Origin: Thioclava marina | GTDB lineage: Bacteria; Pseudomonadota; Alphaproteobacteria; Rhodobacterales; Rhodobacteraceae | Assembly: GCF_002020135.1 (NCBI RefSeq) | Contig: NZ_MPZS01000001.1 | Span: 310,001-374,000 of the forward strand | Reading direction: 5' to 3' | DNA length: 64,000 bases | The notes under the pieces: generated by a model | The model's input: only the letters and a program-made list of their open reading frames with translations | What the model was told of the DNA's origin: nothing | Databases searched by the model: none | Translations under genes and position numbers: made by a program | In this document: positions 1 through 10,220 of the stretch, one piece after another | Numbering within the stretch: position 1 is the stretch's first letter | Layout of the letters: every line of letters starts with the position of its first letter

Positions 1-34
1 TGTCATGGTAGCCCTTGGCGATCAATTCGGTCAT
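1..34 (-). CDS. 5' end of a gene cut by the window edge (bamA expected by position)
   Basis: Eleven codons are visible, beginning MTELIAKGYHD, behind an AGGAGAGA ribosome binding site. The gene follows rseP on the same strand after about 125 bases. In many proteobacteria, Rhodobacterales included, bamA (outer-membrane assembly factor) comes next in this cluster, so bamA is the positional expectation. The visible residues do not look like a signal peptide and are too few to identify the protein. Confidence 0.4.
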   Translation of the reverse strand, partial: MTELIAKGYHD

Positions 35-160
35 CGTCTCTCTCCTTGCACGCAACGGATGCGTCCAAGACGAGAGTTAGCCGCCGAAGATGGCTTCATT
101 TCGGGCCAATTGCGGCAAAATTGTGGCAAGGCGCTCCAACGACAGGCGCCCGGCCCGCGC

Positions 161-1510
161 TCAACAGGTCAGATCGTTCCACAAACCGAACAGCATCAGA
201 GTCAGCACCAGCGCGAGCCCCACCGACATGAAGGCGTTCATCAGCCGATCCGACGGGGGCTTGCCCACGATCGCCTCATAGAGATGGAACATCAGGTGAC
301 CGCCATCGAGAACCGGGATCGGGAACAGGTTCAGGAAGCCCACGGCCGTCGAGAGCACCGCGATGAACCAGATGAAATCGACCGGACCCGATTTCGCCGC
401 CGCCGCCGAGGTCTCGGCGATGCGCAGCGCGCCGGTGAGGTTACAGCTCGAGATCTGCTGCGCGATCATCGCCCGGATCCCCGAGATCGACTGCGTGATG
501 ATCCCCCAGGTCTGGCTCACGCCACTGGTGACGGACTCGAGCAGCCCGACAGGCTCGGTCACCGGCTCGAACATGTAGCTGCCGGTGGCCCCGATCAGGA
601 AGCGGGTCTCGAAGGTTCCGTCGCCCACGGGCAGATCGGTGCGGCGCGGCACCAGCGTCACCGAGAAACTCTCGCCCTCGGTGCCATCGCGTGACGGGCG
701 CCAGATATCGAGCGCGACCGGCGCGCCGTTCCCCGCCCTGATCACCTCTTGCAGGTCGATGAACCGCCACGCGGGCGTGCCGTCGATCGCGGTGATCACG
801 TCGCCGGTGCGCAGACCGGCGTCATAGGCGGCCGAACCCGGCTGGATCCCGGCAAAGCGCGAGGGAAAAAGCTGCGGCCCCGTGACGGTCAGATCCTGTC
901 CGCCGCGCTCGACCTGATAGGACAGATCCGGGCCGCCCGGCACTTTCTCGATCAGCGCACCGAGCGCTTCGTAATCGGGCGTGGGCGTGCCGTCGACCGC
1001 CTTGATCACATCGCCGCTCTCGAGCCCGCCGGGGCCTTGCGGCAATTCCACGACCGTCTGGATCGCGGGCGTATCGATCGCGCGTCCTGTCCAGAGCGAG
1101 AGACCCGCGATCACAAGGATCGACAGGATGAAGTTGAAGACCGGCCCCGCCGCAACGGTGGCCGCCCGCGCCCAAAGCGGCGCGCCATGCATCGTGTGGC
1201 GACGCTCCTCGGCGCTCAGCTGCGCCATTTCCGCCTCGTCCGCCCCTGCCGAAGCGGCATTCGCATCACCGAGGAACTTCACATAGCCCCCGAGCGGGAT
1301 CGCGGCGATCTGCCAGCGCGTGCCGCGCTTGTCGACGCGGCTGATCAGCTTGGGGCCGAAACCGAGCGAGAAGACCTCCGCCTTGATCCCCGAAAGCCGC
1401 CCGATGATGTAATGGCCGTATTCATGCACCGCCACGATGATCGAAAGCGCGATGACGAAGGCCACGACGGTATACAGCAGATTGCCGAATTGGGGCAGCA
1501 GGTCCAACAC
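161..1510 (-). CDS. rseP: RseP-type site-2 zinc metalloprotease
   Basis: 449 aa membrane-embedded M50 protease, which cleaves anti-sigma factors and remnant peptides within the inner membrane. The zinc motif HEYGH is at residues 29-33 in the first membrane segment. Two PDZ-like regions lie at about 130-200 and 215-280, and the second active-site motif LDGGH starts at residue 401. The start is GTG, directly after the dxr stop (TGAGTG), with GGAAGGA upstream, so the two genes are translationally coupled. It is the last complete gene of the pyrH-frr-uppS-cdsA-dxr-rseP block. Length and motifs are normal for the family. Confidence 0.96.
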   Translation of the reverse strand: MLDLLPQFGNLLYTVVAFVIALSIIVAVHEYGHYIIGRLSGIKAEVFSLGFGPKLISRVDKRGTRWQIAAIPLGGYVKFLGDANAASAGADEAEMAQLSAEERRHTMHGAPLWARAATVAAGPVFNFILSILVIAGLSLWTGRAIDTPAIQTVVELPQGPGGLESGDVIKAVDGTPTPDYEALGALIEKVPGGPDLSYQVERGGQDLTVTGPQLFPSRFAGIQPGSAAYDAGLRTGDVITAIDGTPAWRFIDLQEVIRAGNGAPVALDIWRPSRDGTEGESFSVTLVPRRTDLPVGDGTFETRFLIGATGSYMFEPVTEPVGLLESVTSGVSQTWGIITQSISGIRAMIAQQISSCNLTGALRIAETSAAAAKSGPVDFIWFIAVLSTAVGFLNLFPIPVLDGGHLMFHLYEAIVGKPPSDRLMNAFMSVGLALVLTLMLFGLWNDLTC

Positions 1511-2689
1511 TCAGATCCTTCCCTGTTCACTTATCACCAGCGCACGGGCGCGCGCTTCGGCATCGCAGTCCAGAACCATATCGAGATCGACCGCGGCAAT
1601 TCCAAGACCTTGGCCTTTCGACATATCCTCGAGCACCGCCTCGACCAGCGCGGCCATCTGAAGAAAACCGATCCTACCCGCGATGAAAAGATCGAGCGCG
1701 ATTTCCTTCGCGGCATTGAAGACGGTGCCCGACAGCCCACCGGTCTCCATCACCTCGCGCGCAAGGCGCAAAGCGGGGAAACGCTCGGTGTCGGGGGCGC
1801 GGAATTCGAGACTGCCGATCGCGGCAAGGTCGAGCCGCGCCACCGGCAGTTTCTGCCGCTCGGGCCAGTTCAGCGCATAACCGATCGCATGGCGCATGTC
1901 GGGCACGCCCAGATGCGCCATCAACGCGCCATCGCGGAAGCCCACGATCGAATGCACGATGCTCTGTGGATGGACGAGCACCTCGATCTGCCTAGGCGTG
2001 AAACCGAAAAACTCTTTCGCTTCAATGACCTCCAGGGCCTTGTTGAACATGGATGCGGAATCGATCGTGATCCGCTGACCCATGTTCCAATTGGGATGCG
2101 AGGAGGCCTCGGCGACCGTCGCCTGCGCCAGCCGCTCGAGCGGCCAGTCGCGAAACGCGCCGCCCGAAGCGGTGATGATCACCCGCTCGACCGCGCCGAT
2201 CTCTTCGCCCACGAGACCCTGAAAGATCGCGGAATGCTCGCTGTCCACCGGCAGGATCGTCGCGCCATGGGCGCGCGCCTCGGCCATCAGCAAAGGCCCC
2301 GCCGTGACCAGAGATTCCTTGTTGGCGAGCGCCAGAGTGGTGCCTTGCGACAGCGCCGCGAAGCCCGGCGCCAGGCCCGCCGCCCCCACGATCCCCGACA
2401 TGATCCAGTCCGCGGGACGATGGGCGGCCTCGATCAGAGCCTGCGCCCCGGCCGCCGCCTCCACGCCCGATCCGGCAAGCGCCTCGCGCAGCGCGGGCAG
2501 GCAGTCTTCGAAAGCGGTCACGGCGATATCGGCCTTGAGCGCGCGGGCCTGTTCGGCCAGTCGCGCGACATTGCGCCCACCGCTCAGCGCGACCACGTCA
2601 TAGGCTTCGGCCCCGCCCTGCCCCATCAACAGGTCAAAGGTGCTCTCACCGATCGAGCCGGTCGCGCCGAATACCGAAACCTTGCGCAT
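1511..2689 (-). CDS. dxr: 1-deoxy-D-xylulose 5-phosphate reductoisomerase
   Basis: 392 aa cytosolic enzyme that converts DXP to MEP with NADPH, the first committed step of non-mevalonate isoprenoid synthesis. The N-terminal Rossmann motif GATGSIGES is at residues 8-16. The metal/substrate motif VDSEHSAIFQ places Asp150 and Glu152 as metal ligands. Further landmarks are NKESLVTAG (about 124-132) and the substrate loop VHPQSIVHS. It sits between cdsA (2-base gap) and rseP (no gap), next to uppS, which uses the isoprenoid product. Confidence 0.97.
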   Translation of the reverse strand: MRKVSVFGATGSIGESTFDLLMGQGGAEAYDVVALSGGRNVARLAEQARALKADIAVTAFEDCLPALREALAGSGVEAAAGAQALIEAAHRPADWIMSGIVGAAGLAPGFAALSQGTTLALANKESLVTAGPLLMAEARAHGATILPVDSEHSAIFQGLVGEEIGAVERVIITASGGAFRDWPLERLAQATVAEASSHPNWNMGQRITIDSASMFNKALEVIEAKEFFGFTPRQIEVLVHPQSIVHSIVGFRDGALMAHLGVPDMRHAIGYALNWPERQKLPVARLDLAAIGSLEFRAPDTERFPALRLAREVMETGGLSGTVFNAAKEIALDLFIAGRIGFLQMAALVEAVLEDMSKGQGLGIAAVDLDMVLDCDAEARARALVISEQGRI

Positions 2690-2691
2690 GA

Positions 2692-3489
2692 TCAGCTTCC
2701 CGTCAGCGGCAGGGGCATCACCTGCGAGATCAGCATCAGAACGACGACCGCCCCCGTGAGCGCATCGAACCGATCAAGCACGCCGCCATGGCCAGGGATC
2801 AGCGACGAGCTGTCCTTGACCCCGGTTGCGCGCTTGATGGCACTCTCGGCAATGTCGCCAAGCTGTCCCGCGAAGGCCAGAAGCGGCGAGATCCAGATCA
2901 TCGCCAGACCGCCCCCCAGACCCGCGAAGATCGCCCCCACGATCGCCGCCCCGACCCAGCCCGCAACCGTGCCCGACCAGGTTTTCTTCGGGCTCACCTT
3001 CGGCCAGAATTTCGGACCGCCCAATGTGCGTCCGACAAAATACCCTGCAATATCAGAGACAACCACCACAGCGACGATCCAGGTGATCGCCCCGAGCCCC
3101 GCCCCTTCGCGCAGTGCCACCAGCCCGTATCCGGTGAGCATGATCGCCAGCGAATAGGCAAAGGCCACGCCGCGCCGCCCCGCCACGATGATCGCCGCAA
3201 CGATCGGCACGATCAGCAGATAGACCAGCCCCAACGGCTCGTGGATGACGAAGACAAAGCCAAGCAGGACCGCCGCCACCAGCCCGAGCCCCACCGCCTT
3301 GCCCGGACGACCGGGCGCGAGCATAGTGACCAGTTCCCAGACCATGAGGCCGGTGACCAGAACGGAAAGCCCCGCAAAGATGGCGCCACCCTGCCAGATC
3401 GCCGCAACGCCGATCGCGACCATGGCGAGCCCGGAGGCTAGACGCGGAAGCAGATCGCCCCATTTGCCAGAGTTTGAGCCCCCGTTCAC
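2692..3489 (-). CDS. cdsA: Phosphatidate cytidylyltransferase
   Basis: 265 aa polytopic inner-membrane enzyme making CDP-diacylglycerol from phosphatidate and CTP. The C-terminal family signature is present from residue 216: SAIKRATGVKD, then PGHGGVLDRFD. The rest is hydrophobic helices. The start is GTG overlapping the uppS stop, indicating coupling. Family length is usual. Confidence 0.95.
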   Translation of the reverse strand: MNGGSNSGKWGDLLPRLASGLAMVAIGVAAIWQGGAIFAGLSVLVTGLMVWELVTMLAPGRPGKAVGLGLVAAVLLGFVFVIHEPLGLVYLLIVPIVAAIIVAGRRGVAFAYSLAIMLTGYGLVALREGAGLGAITWIVAVVVVSDIAGYFVGRTLGGPKFWPKVSPKKTWSGTVAGWVGAAIVGAIFAGLGGGLAMIWISPLLAFAGQLGDIAESAIKRATGVKDSSSLIPGHGGVLDRFDALTGAVVVLMLISQVMPLPLTGS

Positions 3490-4244
3490 GAGGCGACCCC
3501 GCCGAAGCGGCGTTCGCGCCCCTTGAAGCGCGCCAAAATCTCGGCAAGCTCCCCAGGTGTGAAATCGGGCCAGAGCGTCGGCGTGAATTCATATTCCGAA
3601 TAGGCCGCCTGCCACGGCAGGAAATTCGAGGTGCGCGTCTCTCCCGAAGAGCGGATCACCAGATCCGGGTCAGGCATGCAGCGCGTGTCGAGCCGGGCCG
3701 AGATCGCGGCTTCATCTACCTCGTCTTCGGTAATCCGCCCCTCGGCCAGATCCCGCGCAAGTTCCAGCGCGGCACGGCGCAGCTCGTCGCGACCGCCGTA
3801 ATTGATCGCGACCGCCAGCGTCAGCTTGGTGTTGCCCCTGGTGCGCGCTTCGATCGAATCCATCGTCTCGCGCAGAAGCGGGTCGAGCCGGGTGCGATCC
3901 CCGATAAAGCGCAGCTCGACACCCTGACGCGACAGCTCTGCCGCCTCGCGCTTGATCATCAGCCGGAACATCTTCATCAGCCCGAGCACTTCCTGCGTCG
4001 AGCGTTTCCAGTTCTCGGTCGAGAAGGCGTAGATCGTCATGTAACGGATGCCGAGGCCGGGCGCGGCCTGCACGATCTTCTTGATCTGCTCGGCCCCCTT
4101 GCGGTGCCCGGCGAGACGCGGCCAGCCGCGCTGGGTCGCCCAGCGGCCGTTGCCATCCATGATGATCGCGACATGAAGCGGCGCGCGCCCCTCGCCCTGC
4201 GGCTCGGGCGAGGTTTCGGCAATATCCGTGGTGCTCAGCGCCAT
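3486..4244 (-). CDS. uppS: Isoprenyl transferase (undecaprenyl diphosphate synthase)
   Basis: 252 aa cis-prenyltransferase producing the C55 lipid carrier for peptidoglycan from IPP and FPP. The catalytic motif IIMDGNGRWA (Asp30, Gly31, Asn32, Gly33, Arg34, Trp35) is intact. So are YAFSTENWKRS and the C-terminal SSGETRTSNFLPWQAAYSE region. The first 20 or so residues are a short hydrophilic extension. It is followed by cdsA with overlap and preceded by frr. Confidence 0.96.
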   Translation of the reverse strand: MALSTTDIAETSPEPQGEGRAPLHVAIIMDGNGRWATQRGWPRLAGHRKGAEQIKKIVQAAPGLGIRYMTIYAFSTENWKRSTQEVLGLMKMFRLMIKREAAELSRQGVELRFIGDRTRLDPLLRETMDSIEARTRGNTKLTLAVAINYGGRDELRRAALELARDLAEGRITEDEVDEAAISARLDTRCMPDPDLVIRSSGETRTSNFLPWQAAYSEYEFTPTLWPDFTPGELAEILARFKGRERRFGGVAS

Positions 4245-4286
4245 CTGCGGATCGATCCTCCCATCTGCGGGTCGAGGCCTGCGGCC

Positions 4287-4850
4287 TCAGACCTGCATGA
4301 TCTCCGCCTGCTTGTTCTCAAGCGCCTTGTCGACCACCGCGATATGCTTCTTGGTGATTTCCTCGACCTCGGCCTCCCAGAACTTCACATCGTCTTCCGA
4401 CATGCCGTTCGACTTGGCCTTCTTGATCTGGTCCATGCCGTCGCGGCGCACGTTGCGGATCGCGACGCGGGCATGCTCGGCATATTGCGCGGCGACCTTG
4501 GTGAGCTCCTTGCGGCGCTCTTCGTTGAGTTCGGGGATCGGCAGCATGATGATCGTGCCATTGGTCTGCGGGTTGATGCCCAGACCGCTCTCGCGGATCG
4601 CCTTTTCGACCACGCCCACGAGCCCCTTGTCCCAGATATTGATGGTGACCATGCGCGGCTCGGGCACGTTCACCGTGCCAAGCTGGTTGATCGGGGTGGT
4701 CTGGCCATAGGCCTCGGCGGTGATCGGTTCGACCATCGAAGCAGAGGCGCGGCCGGTGCGCAGCGAGGCGAACTCGTGCTTGAGGGCCGTCATCGCGCCA
4801 TCCATGCGGCGCTCGAGGTCATCGGTGTCGATCTCAATCTCGTCGGACAT
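4287..4850 (-). CDS. frr: Ribosome recycling factor
   Basis: 187 aa factor that splits the post-termination ribosome together with EF-G. The start [20 protein letters not shown] was chosen because the family begins there; the open frame runs 28 codons further upstream without family similarity. RTGRAS (in [16 protein letters not shown]) and the C-terminal [21 protein letters not shown] helix are typical. The ribosome binding site is weak (GGAAAC). It lies between pyrH and uppS, the usual order. Confidence 0.96.
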   Translation of the reverse strand: MSDEIEIDTDDLERRMDGAMTALKHEFASLRTGRASASMVEPITAEAYGQTTPINQLGTVNVPEPRMVTINIWDKGLVGVVEKAIRESGLGINPQTNGTIIMLPIPELNEERRKELTKVAAQYAEHARVAIRNVRRDGMDQIKKAKSNGMSEDDVKFWEAEVEEITKKHIAVVDKALENKQAEIMQV

Positions 4851-4955
4851 TGTTCTTGTTTCCGTCTTGGTTGCAGCCTCGGCTCCGAGATGTATCCCAG
4901 AGCCGCGGCGAAAACTAGCTTTTGTGACAGGCAAGCGACCCCGCGGGCTCGCGGC

Positions 4956-5687
4956 TTACCCCTGAACCTTGGTATAGGTACCCTCGCCCGCGAGAATTCC
5001 GCGGAACCCGCCCGGCTCGTCGAGCGAGAAGACGATGATCGGCTTGTTGTTGTCCCGCGCGAGCGCAATCGCCGAGGCATCCATCACGCCGAGATTCTTT
5101 TGCAGCACCTCGTCGTAGCTGACCGTGTCATAGCGCTTGGCGTCGTCGAATTTCTTCGGATCCTTGTCATAGACCCCATCGACTTTCGTACCCTTGAAGA
5201 TCGCTTCGCACGACATTTCGTTGGCGCGCAGCGTCGCGGCCGTGTCGGTGGTGAAATAGGGGTTGCCGGTGCCGGCAGCAAAGATGCAGACCCGTTTCTT
5301 CTCCAGATGGCGCACCGCGCGGCGGCGGATGTACGGTTCGCAGACCTGATCCATCGGGATCGCCGAGATCACGCGCGTGAACACGCCAAGCCCCTCGAGC
5401 GCCGATTGCATCGCCAGCGCATTCATTACCGTCGCCAGCATGCCCATGTAATCGGCCGTGGTGCGTTCCATCCCCTGCGCCGAGCCCGCAAGCCCGCGGA
5501 AGATGTTCCCGCCGCCGATCACCATGCAGATCTCGACGCCGAGATCGTGGACCGACTTCACCTCTTGCGCAATGCGCGCGACGGTCGGCGGGTGCAGGCC
5601 ATAGCCCTGATCCCCCATCAGCGCCTCGCCCGAGATCTTCAGCAGCACGCGTTTGTATTTGGCCGCCGGATGCATCTCCGTGCTCAT
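4956..5687 (-). CDS. pyrH: Uridylate kinase
   Basis: 243 aa cytosolic kinase phosphorylating UMP to UDP for nucleic acid and cell-wall precursor synthesis. The bacterial UMP kinase start [25 protein letters not shown], and the C-terminal nucleotide region [14 protein letters not shown] are all visible. ATG at 5687 is preceded by an excellent AGGAGG, so the longer open frame upstream is not used. It is first in the minus-strand block and divergent from miaA across about 120 bases, which must hold both promoters. Confidence 0.97.
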   Translation of the reverse strand: MSTEMHPAAKYKRVLLKISGEALMGDQGYGLHPPTVARIAQEVKSVHDLGVEICMVIGGGNIFRGLAGSAQGMERTTADYMGMLATVMNALAMQSALEGLGVFTRVISAIPMDQVCEPYIRRRAVRHLEKKRVCIFAAGTGNPYFTTDTAATLRANEMSCEAIFKGTKVDGVYDKDPKKFDDAKRYDTVSYDEVLQKNLGVMDASAIALARDNNKPIIVFSLDEPGGFRGILAGEGTYTKVQG

Positions 5688-5806
5688 TCGATCCTCCTGA
5701 GGGCTGTTGTCATCGCGGCGCAAAATGTCGCAAATGGGGTCCGGGTTCAACCTCTCGCGAGAGGGCGCGGCCCATTGTCCGACCTTCCCGCCGCAAAGAG
5801 CCGCCG

Positions 5807-6697
5807 ATGCGCCCGATCCTGCCCGAAATTCCGCCTCACCTGCCGGTCCTGATCGCCGGTCCCACGGCGAGCGGAAAATCGGCGCTGGCGCTGGAGCTTG
5901 CCGAGCACGATGGCGGGGTCGTGGTGAATGCCGATGCGCTCCAGGTCTGGTCGTGCTGGCGGGTGTTGAGCGCACGCCCCTCTGCCGAGGACGAGGCCCG
6001 CGCACGCCACCGCCTATATGGTCACAAGCATCCCGGAGAGCCCTATTCGGTCGGCCATTGGCTGCGCGAAATCGCGCCACTACTGGAGGCTCATCGCGCG
6101 GGCGGCCCCCGTCCCATCATCGTCGGCGGGACGGGGCTGTATTTCACTGCCCTCACCGAAGGGCTGGCCGAAATTCCCGAAACGCCGCCCCCGATCCGCG
6201 ATGAGGCCAATGCGCGTCGTCTCGCCGAGGGCCATGAGGGGATGCTGGCCGAACTCGACCCTGCGACCCGCGCGCAGATCGATCCGCTCAACCCCATGCG
6301 CGTGCAACGGGCCTGGGAGGTAATGCGCGCAACCGGCGAGGGGTTAGCCGCCTGGCAGGATCGCACCCCTCCGCCGCTTCTACCTCTTGCCGAATGCATG
6401 CCGCTTCTCCTTACGCCCGATCGCGACTGGCTGGCTGAACGTATCGACCGGCGCTTCGATCTGATGCTCGAGGAAGGCGCGCTCGAAGAGGCGCGCGTGA
6501 TCGAGCCGATCTGGGATCCCGAGGCGCTTTGGGCGCGGGCGATCGGCGCCCCCGAACTCATCGCATATCTGCGCGGCGAACTTGATCTGGAGGCGGCGCG
6601 CATCGCTGCGCAGGCGGCTTCCCGCCAATATGCCAAGCGGCAACGCACATGGTTTCGTAGCCGGATGAAGGATTGGCACAAGATCGCGTATGCGTGA
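5807..6697 (+). CDS. miaA: tRNA dimethylallyltransferase
   Basis: 296 aa enzyme adding the isopentenyl group to A37 of tRNAs that read UNN codons. The P-loop GPTASGKS is at residues 18-25. VNADALQVW stands where most relatives have a DSxQxY motif, and VGGTGLYF is at about residue 105. The C-terminal [14 protein letters not shown] segment is characteristic. It is divergent from pyrH and ends 41 bases before the AraC regulator. Confidence 0.95.
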   Translation: MRPILPEIPPHLPVLIAGPTASGKSALALELAEHDGGVVVNADALQVWSCWRVLSARPSAEDEARARHRLYGHKHPGEPYSVGHWLREIAPLLEAHRAGGPRPIIVGGTGLYFTALTEGLAEIPETPPPIRDEANARRLAEGHEGMLAELDPATRAQIDPLNPMRVQRAWEVMRATGEGLAAWQDRTPPPLLPLAECMPLLLTPDRDWLAERIDRRFDLMLEEGALEEARVIEPIWDPEALWARAIGAPELIAYLRGELDLEAARIAAQAASRQYAKRQRTWFRSRMKDWHKIAYA

Positions 6698-6738
6698 CCA
6701 AGCGAGCACAGCCGCGCGGATGATCGCAAGAAAATCTG

Positions 6739-7719
6739 TTGGTTTGGAAGGGGTTGAAGGATATCCTCACACCCGAACTGGATCGGGATCAGCCAATCGT
6801 GAAGCTCTTTTCCACCCCGCCGCTGTCGCAGCTTGCGCAGTCGAAACCGTCCCTCGCACCGCGCAAGCCCGAGAGCGTGGCGGCACCGACCGCCGCGATC
6901 ACGAGTACCCGGCAGACATCTTCTTTGAGCGATCAAACGCCCTCGACCCCGCGGCTGATGCAGATCGCGCGCCTGGCGCAAGGCGGGCGCTGGCGGGTCG
7001 AAGCGATGCGCGCGCTTTCCGAGCCCTGCCTGCTGTGGTTCACCCGCGGTCAGGGCCGGATCACGCTGGGCGGGGTCACTCGCGGATACGGGCCCAATAA
7101 CGCCATCTTCATTCCATCCGGGGTCATTCACGGCTTCGAAGTCAGCGCTCAGACCCATGGCCAAGCGCTGTTCTTCGGGCGCGACAGCGCGCTCGAGCTG
7201 CCCCATTCCGCCCATCATCTGCGCATTCGCGAGGCGATGGCGCAGGGCGAGATCAACGCACTTCTCGAGGCGATCCAGCGGGAAATCAACAGCGAGCGGC
7301 CCGCCTCGGACCGCGCCTTGCGCAGCCATCTCGGCTTGCTCAGCGTCTGGCTCGAACGTCAGATCGAAAGCAATGCAACAGAGGCGATCCGGCCGAGCGC
7401 CGCGCGCAAGCTGGTCTCGCGTTATTCCGCGCTGGTCGAGCGCGATTTTCGCTCCGGCGTCAGCGTCGGGGATCTCGCAGCAGAACTGGGCGTTACGCCT
7501 ACCCATCTTGCGCGCGCCTGTCGCGAAGCCTGTGGCAAGGGCGCGCTGGAACTGTTGCAGGATCGCCGTCTTTACGAGGCGCGCCGCCTGCTGTGCGACA
7601 CGCAGACCCCCGTCAAGGAGATCGCGCGACAACTGGGCTATCGCAGTCCAGCTTATTTCACCCGCGCCTTTCAGGCGGGCACAGGGAACACACCGCTCGC
7701 GTTCCGTCGCGCAGGCTGA
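6739..7719 (+). CDS. AraC-family transcriptional regulator
   Basis: About 326 aa. The N-terminal half looks like a cupin sensor (FTRGQGRITLGGVTRGYGPN, then FIPSGVIHGFE). The C-terminal 100 residues hold the double helix-turn-helix, with first helix VGDLAAELGVTPTHLARACREA and second PVKEIARQLGYRSPAYFTRAFQ. The effector is unknown. The start is uncertain: TTG at 6739 or 6754, or GTG at 6799; GGAAGGGG lies directly before 6754. Its target is not evident from the flanking genes. Confidence 0.88.
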   Translation: MVWKGLKDILTPELDRDQPIVKLFSTPPLSQLAQSKPSLAPRKPESVAAPTAAITSTRQTSSLSDQTPSTPRLMQIARLAQGGRWRVEAMRALSEPCLLWFTRGQGRITLGGVTRGYGPNNAIFIPSGVIHGFEVSAQTHGQALFFGRDSALELPHSAHHLRIREAMAQGEINALLEAIQREINSERPASDRALRSHLGLLSVWLERQIESNATEAIRPSAARKLVSRYSALVERDFRSGVSVGDLAAELGVTPTHLARACREACGKGALELLQDRRLYEARRLLCDTQTPVKEIARQLGYRSPAYFTRAFQAGTGNTPLAFRRAG

Positions 7720-7741
7720 ATGCGCGGTGCCGGGGCGCGCT

Positions 7742-7806
7742 GCAACGCACCCCACCGAGCCCCGCCTCATGGCGCCGCAACGCCCCCCACCGAGCCCCAA
7801 CTCATG
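7742..7806. repeat. Two-copy 30-bp tandem repeat
   Basis: Copies at 7742-7771 and 7777-7806 share GCAACGC(A/C)CCCCACCGAGCCCC followed by CTCATG, with a 35-base period and about four differences. They fill the space between the convergent AraC gene and the chemoreceptor gene, and the second copy covers the last codons of the latter. No function is evident. Confidence 0.8.
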
Positions 7807-10003
7807 CCGCGGTCTTTTCGCGCGACATCGATTGCTGCAACGTAAATGACGAGACAGAGCTGAGCAGACGGGCGCTCTCCCCAAGCATCGCGCGACTGGC
7901 GGCGGCACTGCGATCGAACATCGCGGCGCTACGTTGCGCGGCCTGATCGAGTTGGTGCACGGCGGCGTTGATCTCGGAAATTCCGCTTGCCTGTTCGCCC
8001 GAGGAGGCCGCGATTTCCGACACGCGGTCGTGGATCTCGCGCACGGAGCTCACGATGCGTTGCAAAGCCTCTCCGGTCTGACCAACCAGGGTTACGCCGG
8101 AATGGACCTGGGTGTCGGATGAGGCGATGAGTTCGGAAATCTCCTTGGCCGCTTCGGAGGAGCGTTGCGCGAGCGCCCGGACCTCGGAGGCCACGACGGC
8201 AAACCCGCGTCCCGCCTCGCCCGCGCGGGCGGCTTCGACGCCTGCGTTGAGGGCGAGCAGGTTGGTCTGGAAGGCGATATCGTCGATCACCGAGGTGATA
8301 CGCGAGATTGCCTTGGCAGAGGTCTCGATCTCGGCCATGGCCGCCACCGCGCTTTTGACCACCTCTGCCCCGCTTTCGGCGTGACCGCGGGCCTCGGTGG
8401 CGAGCGACCGGGCCGATTGCGCCCCTTCCGCGGCAGATTGCACCGAGACCGTCAACTCATTGAGTGCCGCCGCCGTTTCCTCGAGCGTTGCGGCATTACG
8501 CTCGGTCTGCGCGCTGAGTTCCTCGGCGGAGGAGGCAACGGATTGCGCCTCACCATCGATCAGATGCGCCCCACGTTCGATCTGGGCAAGTGACTGCGAC
8601 AATTGCTCGACCGCCGCATTGAAATCGCCGCGCAATTTCTCGTATTCGCCGGTCAGCGTCTCGTCGATGGTGATCGAGAGATTGCCGTTCGCGAGCGCAT
8701 CGAGACCACGGGCCAGAACGGCCACGGTATACGCCTGTTCTTCGAGGGCGCGGCGGGCCTCTTCCTCGCGGGCGCGAAGCGCGTTCTGCTCGTCGGCTTC
8801 AGCCTTGCGACGTGCGGCCTCAACCTCTTGCGCGGCATCGCGGCGCGCGGCCTCGACCTTGTCGATTTCTGCCTGCCGGGCCGCTTCCACTCGGCGCGCG
8901 TTTTCTTCTTCCTCGCGCAGAACACGTTGCATTTCTTCGTTTTTCTCGCGGTTTTCTGCAAAGATGACAAGGGCGCGCGCCATGTCGCCAAGCTCGTCCT
9001 TTCGCTCGACGCCGCGCACATCGGTTTGAGTGTCACCCTCCGCGATTGCGCGGGTGGCGCGGGCGAGCGCCCCGATCGGGCGCACGATGCGCCCGCCCAG
9101 AAACCAGGCCAGCAGGGCCGAGATCACGAATGCCGCGCTCACCAAAAGGGCCGATATCTTGCCGATCATCGATCGAAGGGCGGAAATTTCCGCGACGTTG
9201 AGAGATTGCGTGATCACACCCACAACCGCGCCGGAATAGTCCCGGATCGGATCGGCGCGCATCACATGGGCTTCGCCATTGATCGTGAGCGCCTTGTCGA
9301 TCGGTTCGCCAAGGCGCAGCTCCTCCAGCTCTCCCGGCGAGAGAAAAGAACTATCCCCGACGGTCGAGACGAGTCGCTTCGGCTCCCCCTCGCCCACGGG
9401 CGGCAGCGCGTAATATTCGTAGATCGCGCCGGTCGTTTTGGAGAGCGCATCGAGGAACCCCTGACCGATATCGAGCCCCACCTCTACCGTACCGACCTGC
9501 TTTCCCTGATAGAAAATCGGGGCGACGCCGCGCGCGCCGATCCCGGCCTTTCCCGTTTCCAGCGCCGAGATAGGCTTGCCGCTCCTGTTGGCGTCCACCA
9601 CGGTCTTGCGGAAGGCGGAGAGATCATCGCCGCGCTTGTCGAGATTGTGAATGCGGATGAGAGAGGTCGCAGGCGCGGTATGGAATTGCAGCTGCGCAAT
9701 GCCGGTCCTGTCGCGCAAGACGGGCCATTCCGGCGCCAGAAGCGCCTCCAGCGCGGCATCGTCGCGCTCTGCCACCGCCTTTTGCACCGGAGGCAGGCCC
9801 GCGATCAGGAGCGCACGGTCGAGCGCCTGTATCTCGGCCGAATGCACCGCACTCATCAAACGTTCCTCGGCAGAGGAAAGCGCGCGATTGCGCGACATGT
9901 CCTCGACCCGGTTTCCGACCCAGAACAGCCCCGCGGCCATCAGCGCACAAGCGAACAGAGCGATTCCAATGGGAAGGAAAAGGATCTGACGGCGAATTGT
10001 CAT
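7802..10003 (-). CDS. Methyl-accepting chemotaxis protein
   Basis: 733 aa inner-membrane chemoreceptor. A first membrane helix (about 8-28) is followed by a periplasmic sensor of about 260 residues (CACHE-like, inferred) and a second helix (about 280-305, [22 protein letters not shown]). HAMP follows, then an unusually long charged coiled coil rich in [15 protein letters not shown]-type heptads (about 365-440), then the signalling hairpin with [23 protein letters not shown]. No C-terminal NWETF-type CheR tether is seen. ATG at 10003 was chosen for its GGAG and the following membrane helix; the longer frame upstream is not protein-like. The ligand cannot be told. Confidence 0.93.
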   Translation of the reverse strand: MTIRRQILFLPIGIALFACALMAAGLFWVGNRVEDMSRNRALSSAEERLMSAVHSAEIQALDRALLIAGLPPVQKAVAERDDAALEALLAPEWPVLRDRTGIAQLQFHTAPATSLIRIHNLDKRGDDLSAFRKTVVDANRSGKPISALETGKAGIGARGVAPIFYQGKQVGTVEVGLDIGQGFLDALSKTTGAIYEYYALPPVGEGEPKRLVSTVGDSSFLSPGELEELRLGEPIDKALTINGEAHVMRADPIRDYSGAVVGVITQSLNVAEISALRSMIGKISALLVSAAFVISALLAWFLGGRIVRPIGALARATRAIAEGDTQTDVRGVERKDELGDMARALVIFAENREKNEEMQRVLREEEENARRVEAARQAEIDKVEAARRDAAQEVEAARRKAEADEQNALRAREEEARRALEEQAYTVAVLARGLDALANGNLSITIDETLTGEYEKLRGDFNAAVEQLSQSLAQIERGAHLIDGEAQSVASSAEELSAQTERNAATLEETAAALNELTVSVQSAAEGAQSARSLATEARGHAESGAEVVKSAVAAMAEIETSAKAISRITSVIDDIAFQTNLLALNAGVEAARAGEAGRGFAVVASEVRALAQRSSEAAKEISELIASSDTQVHSGVTLVGQTGEALQRIVSSVREIHDRVSEIAASSGEQASGISEINAAVHQLDQAAQRSAAMFDRSAAASRAMLGESARLLSSVSSFTLQQSMSREKTAA

Positions 10004-10172
10004 GGGACAGGCTCCGAAGCTGCTTTGCCTTCGGATTAGGACCGATTCCCTAAGATCGCGTTCACATTCGACGGAAACACCCAGTCTCGGGAGCAATGGG
10101 CCGGGATTTCGTCCCCTGCGCGTCGATGTCCGAGTGCTCGGCACGTTCTGGCGCCTTCGAGACAACAAAAAA

Positions 10173-10198
10173 GGGCCGCGCTCGAGAGAGCGCGGCCC
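10173..10198 (-). terminator. Rho-independent terminator of the aldehyde dehydrogenase gene
   Basis: A perfect 11-bp stem (GGGCCGCGCTC/GAGCGCGGCCC) with a GAGA loop. On the minus strand it is followed by TTTTTTGTTGT, so it ends transcription from the aldehyde dehydrogenase gene. Confidence 0.9.
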
Positions 10199-10220
10199 CG
10201 GCCTTGGGGAGGAAGACCGA

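Noticed and set aside
749-3157. 802-codon open frame on the plus strand across rseP, dxr and cdsA
   Set aside because: Antisense shadow of three clear genes in GC-rich DNA; its translation is low-complexity Arg/His/Asp without any domain.
3474-5852. 792-codon plus-strand frame opposite uppS, frr and pyrH
   Set aside because: Shadow frame; the minus-strand genes carry the family motifs.
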